Shown: piece after piece, positions 34,411 through 45,736 of the stretch | Layout: each line of letters opens with the position of its first letter | Numbering within the stretch: position 1 is the first letter of the stretch | From: Begonia masoniana | Lineage: Eukaryota; Streptophyta; Magnoliopsida; Cucurbitales; Begoniaceae | DNA length: 64,000 bases | Direction of reading: 5' to 3' | NCBI GenBank assembly: GCA_022432975.1 | Contig: CM039516.1 | Span: 29,590,051-29,654,050, forward strand | The notes under the pieces: generated by a model | The model's input: only the letters and a program-made list of their open reading frames with translations | The model's database searches: none | Told to the model about the DNA's origin: nothing | Program-made: the position numbers and the translations under genes

Positions 34411-34630
34411 GTAAGTTTTCCTTTCGTTCACTTGAGATTTCAGTGGTTAGATAGCAGAGGGAGCGCAATGTGTGTGTGTTATGTCGATATTGTGAATGAA
34501 TGGAGTTCGGGATTTAGTACTGAGCTGAGAGTGTATGATGACCAGAACTTCCAAACTAGCTCCTTAGGTTTCTGAGTGATGTAGGATACAGTTAGTGGTA
34601 ATCTAATCGGTATTCTGCTTATGAAACTAG
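34411..34630 (+). other. Predicted LTR leader intron 1
   Basis: Donor AACTAG|GTAAGTT, acceptor GAAACTAG|G, 220 nt. It aligns in position with 1900-2116. Confidence 0.55.
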
Positions 34631-34681
34631 GTGGGCAAGGCTTCCGGAGTAGTTGAAAACGAATGATTTCCAGGAGATCAG

Positions 34682-35193
34682 GTAAGTAATGTTTGCTTGT
34701 GCCTTCGGGCCTACATCACAAAACGTTAGGTTTGTATTTACTTGGATGTGTTTGTATGCCATGCATCATGTTTTCAAAATGTATACGAAAATGAATTTGA
34801 ATACATATTGGTATGGAGAGGATTGAATGTGATGAAACAGCAAAGTGAATCAGACTTACTGTTAAGGGAATTAATCCGCCCCTTAATGAGACAGTGGATA
34901 TAAATATACTTGGAAGAGCTGATCCAACTTCCAATTTCACAGGGGGATCTGAACATGTGAATCAGATTTACTGTTAAGGGAATTAATCCGCCCCTTAATG
35001 CGTCAGTGGATAAATACTTTGGGAGAGTTGATCCAACTCCCAATTTCACAGGGGGATCTGAATCAGAAACGATGAATGAGCAACTGAGATGAGAAAGTAG
35101 AAACTGCATGATTAGGAGTTTATGTTTCAGTAATTCATTTCATTTTGCATTACTTACTTAGCATTAGGCTAATAGATGAGTTTTGTGATGTAG
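34682..35193 (+). other. Predicted LTR leader intron 2 with bridging stem
   Basis: Donor ATCAG|GTAAGT, acceptor TGATGTAG|GTGA, 512 nt. The arms CCTACATCACAAAAC (34710-34724) and GTTTTGTGATGTAGG (35180-35194) are perfect complements. Two tandem hairpin units (34862-34886 and 34974-34998) sit in the loop. Confidence 0.55.
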
Positions 35194-35566
35194 GTGAAGA
35201 AGTGACAGTAGGTGTGTTTACTGAGTTCACTGAGGACTAGTCGGGTTGGAGGAGTGCACCTATTCAATGTTCTGGCAGCTGATGGGGCGGTTTAACTGAT
35301 GTCTGTCAGTGAGGAGGACTAGTAGTTAAAGATTCAGTCCGAGTATGTTGAGTTTTCATGACAGAATTGATTTCAAAGTTTTGAACATGTTTTGAGTTTT
35401 CCTTCCTGATAACCGTATCTTGTTGGGTCTAGATGTTAGTACTTGCTAAATTTTGAGTAATGCAATGGTTGAATCGTTTTTGAATGATTTCAGTAGAGTA
35501 AGTAAATCCTTTTCTGTAGTTGGAGTAGTGTTTTATAACGAGGAGTTGATGAAATGTTGTTTTGTT

Positions 35567-36115
35567 CTCTATCGGTAGATGATGACTATCGGTAGATGTT
35601 GAGTCATGGTTAAGTTGTCTATCGGAAGATGTTGTGAAGGTTTTTGTCGTCTAGCGATCGGCAGATGTTGGATGAAGGGATCATCCGGCTGACGTCATCG
35701 GTAGATGTCGCGCGTTTGTCTATCGGAAGATGGAAATCTGCCGACAGATGAATTTGTGTTGACTTCATCGGCAGATGAAGTTGTGTATGAAGTTATGTTG
35801 ACTTCATCGGTAGATGAAGTTATGTTGACTTCATCGGCAGATGAATTTGTGTTGACTTCATCGGCAGATGAAGTTGTGTATGAAGTTATGTTGACTTCAT
35901 CGGCAGATGAAGTTATGTTGACTTCATCGGCAGATGAAGTTGTGTATGAAGTTATGTTGACTTCATCGGCAGATTAAGTTATGTTGACTTCATTGGCAGA
36001 TGATGCTGCGTTGACGTCATCGGCAGATGGTAATGCGTTGTTGGTGCACGTCATCGGTAGAAGCCTTTTTGTTTTCATTTTTGCTCCTTCCGTTGGCTTT
36101 GCTCATCGGCAGATA
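35567..36115 (+). repeat. LTR-internal CATCGGCAGATG repeat array (5' LTR)
   Basis: Degenerate copies at the edges and regular 27/39-bp units between about 35745 and 36010. Compared with the 3' LTR array (42480-43028) the unit number agrees, but one unit differs in type (GTTATG against TTTGTG), pointing to conversion within the array. Confidence 0.88.
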
Positions 36116-36395
36116 CGTTGGATTTCCGCGATTTCTCCTAGTATTCCACAGTTTTAAACTTTAATTCCAAACTACCGATTGCCTCTTAACATTTCGAACC
36201 ATGATTTATAGTTTTGTTTTACTACATTGCTGTTTAGAATTATTTCCGCTGCAAGTTTTAAATATTTTAAATTTTTAGAAAAAGTCAAATTTTGACTGTC
36301 GAGCGAAATTTTTTTTATTTAGCATCAAGTCGTCATGGTTCGGTTCAGTGTTATGGGTAGCAAACCGGGTTCTGATGACTCGGGGCGTTACAAGT

Positions 36396-36408
36396 TGGTA
36401 TCAGAGAC
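36396..36408 (+). other. Primer-binding site
   Basis: TGGTATCAGAGAC, three bases after the 5' LTR. Complementary to the initiator-Met tRNA 3' end for its first eleven bases. Confidence 0.9.
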
Positions 36409-36546
36409 ATTCAGTTAAACCGTTCAAAAGATTACTCATCAGTGCCGATCGTTGCATGGGAGTACTCCAACAACTGTACGTGTTTATGTTAGCCTTAGTA
36501 ATTAGATGTTTATAAAATAGTTAACCCTGCGCAGGAATATAGCAAA

Positions 36547-39500
36547 ATGTCCCGACGACCAGGAAGGCCAAGGGTGCAGAGAGAGACACCAACTCCGGGA
36601 AGCGCAGAAGATTCTAGTGTAATCGGACAGTTGACAGATCTAGTGCGACAGCAGGCAGAATTAATGCGCCAACAATCCGAGCAACTAGGAGTACTGCTGA
36701 ACCGAGAGGTGCAAGGAAGTGCCAACTCGGGTTCTAGCAACGAGCATTCCGGGGATAGATTCCGGAGGTTAAGACCTCCCACGTTTGATGGTCAGTCGTC
36801 TGATCCTGTTGTGGCTGAAGGGTGGCTTAGGAAGATAGAGAGCATGTTTAGGTGCGCCAGCATAGGAGAAGGAGATAAGGTCACGTTAGCAACATTTCAC
36901 TTAGCTGGCGAAGCTCAACTCTGGTGGGAAACAGTTGAAACCACCACTGACATTCTGACCATGACTTGGTCACAGTTTAAGGACATCTTCTATGAGAAAT
37001 ATTTTAACAGCACGGTCCAGACCGCAAAGAAGTTGGAATTTCTGAATTTGAAGCAGACAGGGTCGGTGGCAGAGTACAGTAGGCAATTTGAGTCCTTGTC
37101 CAGGTTTGCTGGACACTTTGCTCATAAGGACGAGGATAAGGTGTTCAAATTTGTGCATGGACTGAAGCCGGAGATTTATCGGGGAGTCAAATTCTGTGGC
37201 ATTAAAGGTTTAACGTTCAGCGAAGTTGTGTCCACTGCTCTGGAAGTGGAAGAGGCTGAAAGGAAGTGTGCTGGACCAAAGGAGGCCCCGCAAAGGTTTA
37301 ACCAGCCACACCAGCAAAGGGGAACGAAGAGGCCAAGTGAGGGCCAAAATAGCCAAGGATCAGGGGGAAAGGTGCAGAATGTCAGGAAATTTCCCCAGTG
37401 TCCAAAGTGCCTGAAGAACCACCCGGGAGAATGTAGACTTGGCTTGGGAAAGTGCTTCAACTGTGAGGAGGTTGGACATACGTTCAAAGAGTGTTCGAAG
37501 CCTAGAGTCACCAGATGCTATAATTGTAACAAAGTCGGCCACATTAGCAGAGACTGTCCAGTTCCTAAGAGTGGTCCTGCTATGATTAAACCAAGAATAT
37601 TCTCCATGACAAAGTCGGGTGAGGAACAGCCTGCTGTAGTGTCAGGTACTATATTGATCAACTCTGTGCCTGCTTTTACTTTGATAGATTCTGGTGCAAC
37701 GCATTCGTTTATAGCATCTACATTTGCTGTTAAATTAGATGTACAGTTTACCCCTTCCATGCATGTGTTTAATGTTACCTTACCCTCTGGTGAACGCATG
37801 CACTCTAACCGAGTGATGCTTGACAGTGATGTGTTAGTAGGAAGTGTGAGTCTACCTGCTGACCTCATCATTATGGATATAATGGGATTTGATGTAATTC
37901 TGGGAATGGATTGGCTGTTTAAGCATCATGCCACGATTGATTGTAGGACTGGAATAGTTAGTTTCCAACCCCCTGGTAGTTTGAGGCATACCTTTCAAGC
38001 CTCAGAAAAGAGTAAGGAAATGACTGTAATGACTTCGATCAATTGTAGACCCTCCCTATGCAGAGAGTATTTGTGCTTCTTAGCTAGTGTTTTAGACATA
38101 CAACTAGTAGAGAAATCAAGTCCCAAAAATGTCTTAGTCGTCCAAGACTTCCCTGAAGTATTCCTAGATGACCTTCCAGGCTTGCCACCAGATAGGGAAA
38201 TTGAATTTGTTGTGGATGTTTACCCCGGAGCCGAACCTGTGTCTAAAAATCCATATAGACTAGCACCGACAGAACTCAAAGAGTTAAAGAAACAATTGGA
38301 GGATCTGTTGGAGAAAGGGTTCATACGCCCTAGCTTTTCACCATGGGGTGCACCGGTCCTTTTTGTCAAAAAGAAAGATGGATCTATGCGCATGTGCATT
38401 GATTATAGAGAATTGAATAAGTTAACTGTTAAGAATAAATACCCTTTGCCGAGAATTGATGACTTATTTGACCAGCTTAGGGGTGCAAGAGTTTTCTCTA
38501 AGATTGACCTTAGATCCGGTTATTATCAGCTGAAGGTTAAATCTGAGGATATCCCAAAGACTGCCTTTCGCACGAGGTATGGACATTATGAGTTTTTGGT
38601 TATGTCTTTTGGTCTGACAAATGCACCAGCAGCCTTCATGGATCTCATGAATAGGGTGTTTCACGAGTATTTGGACAAGTTTATCATTGTATTCATAGAT
38701 GACATTCTAATCTATTCTAGCACTAAAGACGAGCATGCAAAACATTTGAGTTTAGTGTTAGAAGTACTGAGAAGGCACCAACTTTATGCCAAGTTTTCCA
38801 AGTGTGAATTTTGGTTGGACCAAGTTCACTTTTTAGGACATGTCATCTCTGGAGATGGCATATCTGTGGAACCAGCTAAGGTCCAGGCAGTTAAGGAATG
38901 GCCCCAACCGAGGAATGCTACGGTTGTCAGAAGCTTCCTTGGATTGGCTGGGTATTACAGGAAGTTTATCGAAGGATTCTCAAAGATTGCGACATCCCTT
39001 ACCCGATTAACTAGGAAGAACGTAAAATATGTGTGGACTGAGGATTGTGAGCATAGTTTTCAAACTTTGAAGCAGAAGCTGACCAATGCTCCAATTCTGA
39101 CCCTCCCTGTCGAGGATGGTAAGTTTAGCATTTATTGTGATGCTTCCAAGATCGGTCTAGGTTGTGTGTTAATGCAGGATGGGAAAGTGACAGCTTATGC
39201 CTCTAGACAGTTGAAGGTCCATGAGGAAAATTACCCTACACATGACTTAGAATTAGCTGCAGTTGTATTTGCACTTAAGATTTGGAGGCATTACCTGTAT
39301 GGACAATCTTGTGAGATATTTTCAGATCATAAGAGCCTGAAATACATTTTCACGCAAAAAGATTTGAATATGAGGCAGCGTAGGTGGTTAGAATTTGTCA
39401 AAGATTATGATTTCGAGATTAAATACCACCCTGGTAAGGCCAATGTAGTGGCTGATGCCTTGAGTAGAGTGACTCATTCCGTCTCTGCATTGACTCTAGA

Positions 39501-41028
39501 CATACCAATAGCTTTAGAGACAGAATTCCAAAAGTTTAATCTAGAAGCAGTAACCAATGTATCAGCTATACTTTCAACCATAACTTTAAGGCCTACTATT
39601 CTTGAGAAAATAAAGGAAGCTCAGGCGAACGATGATGAGTGTAACAAGTACAAGTCAAGCATGGATTCTATGGACAAGTCAGATTTTAACTATTCTACCG
39701 ATGGGATCCTTAGGTATAGAAATAGATGGTTTGTTCCTGCCATTAAGAAGCTTCGTGACGAGATTCTTTCTGAAGCACACTCTTCCAGGTTTTCTGTCCA
39801 CCCGGGGAGTACAAAGATGTACAGAGACCTTAAACATCACTACTGGTGGCCTGGTATGAAACGAAGTGTGGCAGAATATGTAGGATCATGTTTGTGTTGT
39901 CAACAGATTAAAGCCGAGCATCAGAGACCCTCAGGAATGTTGCAACCCTTACCAGTTCCCGAATGGAAATGGGAACAAATAGCTATGGATTTTGTTATAG
40001 GATTACCTAGAACAGCAAAGGGACATGATGCAATCTGGGTAATAGTCGATCGTTTAACCAAATCTGCTCACTTTCTGCCGATAAAGATAACATACTCGAT
40101 GGATCAACTGGCAGAGTTGTATGTGCATGAAGTAGTTAGACTGAATGAAGTTCCAAGCACTATAGTTTCAGACCGAGACTCCAGATTTACATCTAAGTTT
40201 TGGAAAAGTCTGCAGAAGGCTATGGGAACGCAACTAAACTTTAGCACAGCTTTCCACCCTCAAACTGATGGACAATCGGAAAGAACCATTCAAACATTAG
40301 AGGATATGCTCCGGGCATGTGTTTTGGATTTTCAAGGTTCTTGGAGCAAATACCTATCCTTAGTAGAATTCTCTTACAACAACAGTTTTCAGGCAACCAT
40401 AGGTATGGCACCATACGAGGCATTGTATGGACGGAAGTGCAGATCACCATTGTATTGGGATGAAGTTGGGGAAGCACAACTGATTGGTCCTGAAATTGTG
40501 CAACAGACAGTAGAGAAGATTGCTCTTATCCGTCAAAGAATCCTGATAGCTCAAAGCCGACAGAAAAGCTATGCAGACAAAAGACGAAGGGAACTGGAAT
40601 TTGATGTTGGTAATGAAGTTTTTCTTAAAGTGTCACCTTTTAAGGGAGTTGTGAGGTTTGGAAAAAGAGGAAAGTTAAACCCCAGATTTATTGGACCATT
40701 CACCATTTTGGAGAGAGTTGGGAGAGCAGCCTACCAGTTACAGCTGCCAGCTTCTATGGATGGAATACACAGTGTGTTCCATGTGTCTATGCTAAAGAAG
40801 TGTGTTAGAGATCCATCACAGATTGTGGAACAGCAGAGTATCGAAGTTCTCCCCACTCTGGCATATGAAGAGAAACCTGTAAGGATCTTGGACTATGCGG
40901 TGAAGGTATTGCGCAACAAAGAGGTTCCATTAGTGAAAGTCCTTTGGCACAACCAGAACATAGAGGAAACAACTTGGGAGCGCCAGCAAGACATGATGGA
41001 CCAACATCCGGAGTTATTCAGGTACTGA
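36547..41028 (+). CDS. Gag-Pol polyprotein of Tekay-type chromovirus, intact (1493 aa)
   Basis: One uninterrupted frame that builds the particle, copies the RNA and integrates the cDNA. Gag capsid about 70-240 ([23 protein letters not shown]); two CCHC knuckles at 303-316 and 324-337; aspartic protease with D381-S-G; RT about 590-770 with FIDD at 716-719; RNase H from about 855 with D865 in IYCDAS; integrase zinc finger from H1078; DD35E residues D1148, D1209 and E1245; GPF at 1383-1385; chromodomain about 1447-1493 ([14 protein letters not shown]). The start is the first ATG after the leader, and its MSRRPGRPR matches MARRPGRPR of the duplicated element. Gag and Pol are fused without frameshift or stop, common in plant chromoviruses. 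No catalytic residue is missing. Confidence 0.97.
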   Translation: MSRRPGRPRVQRETPTPGSAEDSSVIGQLTDLVRQQAELMRQQSEQLGVLLNREVQGSANSGSSNEHSGDRFRRLRPPTFDGQSSDPVVAEGWLRKIESMFRCASIGEGDKVTLATFHLAGEAQLWWETVETTTDILTMTWSQFKDIFYEKYFNSTVQTAKKLEFLNLKQTGSVAEYSRQFESLSRFAGHFAHKDEDKVFKFVHGLKPEIYRGVKFCGIKGLTFSEVVSTALEVEEAERKCAGPKEAPQRFNQPHQQRGTKRPSEGQNSQGSGGKVQNVRKFPQCPKCLKNHPGECRLGLGKCFNCEEVGHTFKECSKPRVTRCYNCNKVGHISRDCPVPKSGPAMIKPRIFSMTKSGEEQPAVVSGTILINSVPAFTLIDSGATHSFIASTFAVKLDVQFTPSMHVFNVTLPSGERMHSNRVMLDSDVLVGSVSLPADLIIMDIMGFDVILGMDWLFKHHATIDCRTGIVSFQPPGSLRHTFQASEKSKEMTVMTSINCRPSLCREYLCFLASVLDIQLVEKSSPKNVLVVQDFPEVFLDDLPGLPPDREIEFVVDVYPGAEPVSKNPYRLAPTELKELKKQLEDLLEKGFIRPSFSPWGAPVLFVKKKDGSMRMCIDYRELNKLTVKNKYPLPRIDDLFDQLRGARVFSKIDLRSGYYQLKVKSEDIPKTAFRTRYGHYEFLVMSFGLTNAPAAFMDLMNRVFHEYLDKFIIVFIDDILIYSSTKDEHAKHLSLVLEVLRRHQLYAKFSKCEFWLDQVHFLGHVISGDGISVEPAKVQAVKEWPQPRNATVVRSFLGLAGYYRKFIEGFSKIATSLTRLTRKNVKYVWTEDCEHSFQTLKQKLTNAPILTLPVEDGKFSIYCDASKIGLGCVLMQDGKVTAYASRQLKVHEENYPTHDLELAAVVFALKIWRHYLYGQSCEIFSDHKSLKYIFTQKDLNMRQRRWLEFVKDYDFEIKYHPGKANVVADALSRVTHSVSALTLDIPIALETEFQKFNLEAVTNVSAILSTITLRPTILEKIKEAQANDDECNKYKSSMDSMDKSDFNYSTDGILRYRNRWFVPAIKKLRDEILSEAHSSRFSVHPGSTKMYRDLKHHYWWPGMKRSVAEYVGSCLCCQQIKAEHQRPSGMLQPLPVPEWKWEQIAMDFVIGLPRTAKGHDAIWVIVDRLTKSAHFLPIKITYSMDQLAELYVHEVVRLNEVPSTIVSDRDSRFTSKFWKSLQKAMGTQLNFSTAFHPQTDGQSERTIQTLEDMLRACVLDFQGSWSKYLSLVEFSYNNSFQATIGMAPYEALYGRKCRSPLYWDEVGEAQLIGPEIVQQTVEKIALIRQRILIAQSRQKSYADKRRRELEFDVGNEVFLKVSPFKGVVRFGKRGKLNPRFIGPFTILERVGRAAYQLQLPASMDGIHSVFHVSMLKKCVRDPSQIVEQQSIEVLPTLAYEEKPVRILDYAVKVLRNKEVPLVKVLWHNQNIEETTWERQQDMMDQHPELFRY

Positions 41029-41050
41029 ATTTTGAGGACAAAATTCTTTT

Positions 41051-41063
41051 AAGGAGGGTAGAT
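41051..41063 (+). other. Polypurine tract
   Basis: AAGGAGGGTAGAT directly before the 3' LTR, 22 bp after the gag-pol stop. Confidence 0.9.
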
Positions 41064-43303
41064 TGTAGCACCCGGTTCTATTGAACCGAATTTAACTAAC
41101 CATTTATAATGTGAGGATTTGGGAGAAAATGATGATTAGGTTAATAAATAACTATGCAAGGGCAAAAGAGTAATTAGCATTTTGAAAAGTGGAAAATGTA
41201 TTTAAGGAAGGGTTTAATGAGGTTTAGCCGCCACTATTCCCTCATTTCTCCTTTCTCGCTATTCAGCTCAGGCTCAGCAGAACTCCAGGCGATTCTCCTT
41301 ACCGATCCTCATTCCTCAACTAGGTAAGTTTTCCTTTCGTTCACTTGAGATTTCAGTGGTTAGATAGCAGAGGGAGCGCAATGTGTGTGTGTTATGTCGA
41401 TATTGTGAATGAATGGAGTTCGGGATTTAGTACTGAGCTGAGAGTGTATGATGACCAGAACTTCCAAACTAGCTCCTTAGGTTTCTGAGTGATGTAGGAT
41501 ACAGTTAGTGGTAATCTAATCGGTATTCTGCTTATGAAACTAGGTGGGCAAGGCTTCCGGAGTAGTTGAAAACGAATGATTTCCAGGAGATCAGGTAAGT
41601 AATGTTTGCTTGTGCCTTCGGGCCTACATCACAAACGTTAGGTTTGTATTTACTTGGATGTGTTTGTATGCCATGCATCATGTTTTCAAATGTATACGAA
41701 AATGAATTTGAATACATATTGGTATGGAGAGGATTGAATGTGATGAAACAGCAAAGTGAATCAGGCTTACTGTTAAGGGAATTAATCCGCCCCTTAATGA
41801 GACAGTGGATATAAATATACTTTGGAAGAGCTGATCCAACTTCCAATTTCACAGGGGGATCTGAACATGTGAATCAGATTTACTGTTAAGGGAATTAATC
41901 CGCCCCTTAATGCGTCAGTGGATAAATACTTTGGGAGAGTTGATCCAACTCCCAATTTCACAGGGGGGTCTGAATCAGAAACGATGAATGAGCAACTGAG
42001 ATGAGAAAGTAGAAACTGCATGATTAGGAGTTTATGTTTCAGTAATTCATTTCATTTTGCATTACTTACTTAGCATTAGGCTAATAGATGAGTTTTGTGA
42101 TGTAGGTGAAGAAGTGACAGCAGGTGTGTTTACTGAGTTCACTGAGGACTAGTCGGGTTGGAGGAGTGCACCTATTCAATGTTCTGGCAGCTGATGGGGC
42201 GGTTTAACTGATGTCTGTCAGTGAGGAGGACTAGTAGTTAAAGATTCAGTCCGAGTATGTTGAGTTTTCATGACAGAATTGATTTCAAAGTTTTGAACAT
42301 GTTTTGAGTTTTCCTTCCTGATAACCGTATCTTGTTGGGTCTAGATGTTAGTACTTGCTAAATTTTGAGTAATGCAATGGTTGAATCGTTTTTGAATGAT
42401 TTCAGTAGAGTAAGTAAATCCTTTTCTGTAGTTGGAGTAGTGTTTTATAACGAGGAGTTGATGAAATGTTGTTTTGTTCTCTATCGGTAGATGATGACTA
42501 TCGGTAGATGTTGAGTCATGGTTAAGTTGTCTATCGGAAGATGTTGTGAAGGTTTTTGTCGTCTAGCGATCGGCAGATGTTGGATGAAGGGATCATCCGG
42601 CTGACGTCATCGGTAGATGTCGCGCGTTTGTCTATCGGAAGATGGAAATCTGCCGGCAGATGAATTTGTGTTGACTTCATCGGCAGATGAAGTTGTGTAT
42701 GAAGTTATGTTGACTTCATCGGTAGATGAAGTTATGTTGACTTCATCGGCAGATGAATTTGTGTTGACTTCATCGGCAGATGAAGTTGTGTATGAAGTTA
42801 TGTTGACTTCATCGGCAGATGAATTTGTGTTGACTTCATCGGCAGATGAAGTTGTGTATGAAGTTATGTTGACTTCATCGGCAGATGAAGTTATGTTGAC
42901 TTCATCGGCAGATGATGCTGCGTTGACGTCATCGGCAGATGGTAATGCGTTGTTGGTGCACGTCATCGGTAGAAGCCTTTTTGTTTTCATTTTTGCTCCT
43001 TCCGTTGGCTTTGCTCATCGGCAGATACGTTGGATTTCCGCGATTTCTCCTAGTATTCCACAGTTTTAAACTTTAATTCCAAACTACCGATTGCCTCTAA
43101 ACATTTCGAACCATGATTTATAGTTTTGTTTTACTACATTGCTGTTTAGAATTATTTCCGCTGCAAGTTTTAAATATTTTAAATTTTTAGAAAAAGTCAA
43201 ATTTTGACTGTCGAGCGAAATTTTTTTATTTAGCATCAAGTCGTCATGGTTCGGTTCAGTGTTATGGGTAGCAAACCGGGTTCAGATGACTCGGGGCGTT
43301 ACA
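41064..43303 (+). mobile_element. 3' LTR of the full-length element
   Basis: 2240 bp, almost identical to 34151-36392. The 5' stem arm has lost one A here (41633-41646), leaving 14 of 15 positions to pair with 42092-42106. Array at 42480-43028. Confidence 0.95.
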
Positions 43304-43458
43304 AAATATATTAAATTAAATCAACACCCTAATGATGCAGCATTGCATAGCAATTATAATAAATTCATACCAATTTATTATTGCAATCACTCAATTCATA
43401 TAAATTTTCTTATGTAAAATTAGCATAAAATGACTCTAAAATAAGAGTCATCAAAGAC

Positions 43459-43560
43459 GCTGCAAGATCTTCTGCTGAAGATTATAACTGGAAGCTTGAA
43501 TTGGGAGAGAATGAAGTTTCTGATTTTGAAATGTTACGGACCTATTCTACTGGTGAATGA
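43459..43560 (+). pseudogene. Exon-like fragment, right part
   Basis: Continues the frame broken at 32801: AARSSAEDYNWKLELGENE, then DFEMLRTYSTGE and a TGA. The last 60 bp recur imperfectly about 177 bp downstream (compare GAATGAACCCCCGGTGA at about 43553 and 43730). Family not recognised. Confidence 0.35.
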
Positions 43561-43942
43561 ACCCCCGGTGAAACCTTCTGTCATGTAACTAAAGAATGAA
43601 AATGAATGTACATAATCCCGGTCACGTCGGGGTGGGGTTCAGACATGACTGTCCTACAAGTGAAGCATGTTTTTTCCCCCGTTAGATGGAAAGAGCTGTC
43701 TGATCACGAGATGTGCCCTCTTCATCTAGTGAATGAACCCCCGGTGACAGACGCACACGCACATGTAAGAATTAAAAATACATGCGCCAAACACATGTTC
43801 ATACGAGAATTAAAAAGTCACATGCGCCAGCACATGCAAGTGTATGCAAATCATGTAAATCTTGTAGAAAAGATTTTATCCAGCCGAATCTACTTAAATA
43901 CATTCAAATAATGTTCAAACAGAGTTTAAACACGAGATGACA
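43561..43942. repeat. Imperfect short duplications flanking the next solo LTR
   Basis: Contains the echo of the previous segment and one copy of a 167-bp unit (about 43797-43942) whose other copies are at 46441-46633. The solo LTR at 43943 landed inside this tandem repeat. No gene. Confidence 0.55.
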
Positions 43943-44426
43943 TCTAACAACCTCAGAGGGATCGTCGCATAAACTATATCTTTCTCAATTATTTACTTTT
44001 TATTACTCACAAATGATTCATTATTAGTAGTGTATTTTATTTTTTTTTTTTTTTGAAACATAATTTAACTCAAGATGTCATACGCGATTCGCTAAGCCTC
44101 AACCGGCAAGGAAAACATTACGCATCTGCCGGCGGGCAGTGCAATGTGTATCGGCTAGTGAAGGAAAACTTTTAGCTTTATACTGCATCTACCGATAGAG
44201 GAACAAAACCACATCTACCGGTCCCTAGACGACAAAACCGTGTTTATACCATCCGGTAAAGAAACTCACTACATCATCTGATGAAATAAGGGAACATCAT
44301 CCGATGGACATGTGCTCCTCACGTGCATAATTAAAACATGACCCGGTCACTAAACGACAAGGAAACCCTCACATCATCCGGTAACTAGGCGACAAACTAT
44401 ACTTACATCTTCCGATAGCTTAAATG

Positions 44427-44690
44427 CTCTTCATCTGCCGATCACTAGACGACAAAATAACACTTCCATCATCCAATGGCTTAAACACTCTACATCTGCC
44501 AATCGCTAGACGACAAAATAGCACTTCCATCATCCGATGGCTCAAACACTCTACATCTGCCGATCGCTAGACGACAAAATAGCACTTCCATCATCCGATG
44601 GCTCAAACACTCTACATCTGCGGATCGCTAGACGACAAAATAGCACTTCCATCATCCGATGGCTTAAACTCTCTACATCTGCCGATGACG
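44427..44690. repeat. 61-bp tandem repeat with CATCTGCCGATC motif
   Basis: About four units at a 61-bp spacing (for example unit starts at 44488, 44549 and 44610), each with CATCTGCCGATCGCTAGACG and CATCATCCGATGGC. It lies in the same part of the LTR as the 27/39-bp arrays of other families. Confidence 0.8.
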
Positions 44691-45122
44691 TCAGCCGGAT
44701 GATTGCCTTATCCAGCTTCTATCACACGACAGCAAACACCATAATCATCAAACAACCTCATCCAATAGAACATACCATAACTCACCCGAATCTTAACTTA
44801 GTAACTATAAACCTCAATGAGTAAGGATCATAAACTCATTCAAAATACGCATAGCAGAAGGCTTAAGCAAAACAAACTATTCAATAATCCTTAAAATCGT
44901 AATCAGACTCTAAAGACAAACGATTCAAATCTGAATCTCATTGTTATAAGAAATTCTGTTCTACTTAGTCATCTATTCATCATAAACTTTTCTGACTTAC
45001 TATGAGCATAACCAGGGAGCTTAATCGCCTATCCAACCTTGCACTGTCACACTGAGCATCCTCTAGTAACCAGCTTTAAACGTTCTCTTGGAATTGGGAA
45101 TCCTCACCTATTAACTCTTCAC

Positions 45123-45736
45123 CTACATCATAAGGTTCAACTATAAGCCTAATGCTTAGTAAGGAATGCAACAATAACATGAATGCATGAATGCATAATT
45201 CAGAGAAATACATGGTCATAAGTCTTTTCTTGTTCATAATCATCATCCATAATCATGAATCATAACCATCATTCGTAATCATTGTTCATAATCATTGTTC
45301 ATATTCATCAATTAAGTTGTGTGGAATGAGAGAGGATTTGTGCCGATAAAGGGGGTTCGACAGTGAGTTTGATCATGGTCCCTACTGCGGGTCGTATTCA
45401 TATGTTCTTCTTTGGACTATGACATACGCCGAACCGCCCCCAACCCTCACTCAACCACGTTGCAGGGATTTTATCATCTTATCTTGTTCATGAGAAAACA
45501 TGCTTTTAAAACATTTTCATGTGCATAAAACATTGATAATGCATGAACATGGGAATTCTTAACTCATTCAGACTACAGAACAGAACATTCATCCAGTATG
45601 AAAACTTACCATTAAACTAAATGTCAACATAAGTACTAGACTGTAGCATAATAACCTCTAATCATCACATCAGTTATTATCTAGCATCCTTATGATGTAG
45701 GGCCCTATTGGCCGGAAATCCTATACATTCACTTAC
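45123..45736 (-). other. Predicted LTR leader intron 2 (solo LTR 43943-46435)
   Basis: Minus-strand donor ACACCAG|GTAAGTG, acceptor TGATGTAG|GTGA, 614 nt. The arms CCTACATCATAAGG (plus 45688-45701 reversed) and CCTTATGATGTAGG (plus 45122-45135 reversed) are perfect complements although the distal bases differ from family 1. Confidence 0.55.

Larger units (their letters stand above)
34151..36392 (+). mobile_element. 5' LTR of the full-length element
   Basis: TGTAGCACCC...GGGGCGTTACA, 2242 bp. It contains TATTTAAG at 34286-34293, leader introns 34411-34630 and 34682-35193, two hairpins near 34862-34998, and the CATCGGCAGATG array at about 35567-36115. Confidence 0.95.
34151..43303 (+). mobile_element. 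Full-length Tekay-type Ty3/gypsy element, apparently intact
   Basis: 9153 bp: 5' LTR 34151-36392, primer site 36396-36408, one open gag-pol 36547-41028, polypurine tract 41051-41063, 3' LTR 41064-43303. The TSD AAATA is exact (34146-34150, 43304-43308). By eye the LTRs differ by roughly a dozen small changes in 2.24 kb, mostly in or near the repeat array, so the insertion is recent. All coding domains keep their catalytic residues, so it is a candidate autonomous element. Confidence 0.96.
32802..43453 (-). mobile_element. Solo LTR-like element, split by the young Tekay insertion
   Basis: TG...CA ends (TGTTAGTGATTTTACACAC at the left, AAGAGTCATCA at the right) flanked by AAGAC at 32797-32801 and 43454-43458. 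Without the Tekay insertion (34151-43303 and one AAATA) it is 1494 bp. No coding region. The left end, read on the minus strand (GACACGTGCACTTGCGTGTA...), resembles the U5 end of Tat/Athila-type LTRs, which fixes the proposed orientation; this identity is from memory of such ends and uncertain. The TSD and ends are directly visible. Confidence 0.7.

Noticed and set aside
36396..36408. tRNA gene
   Set aside because: Only the 13-nt primer-binding match to the initiator-Met tRNA 3' end is present; no cloverleaf surrounds it.
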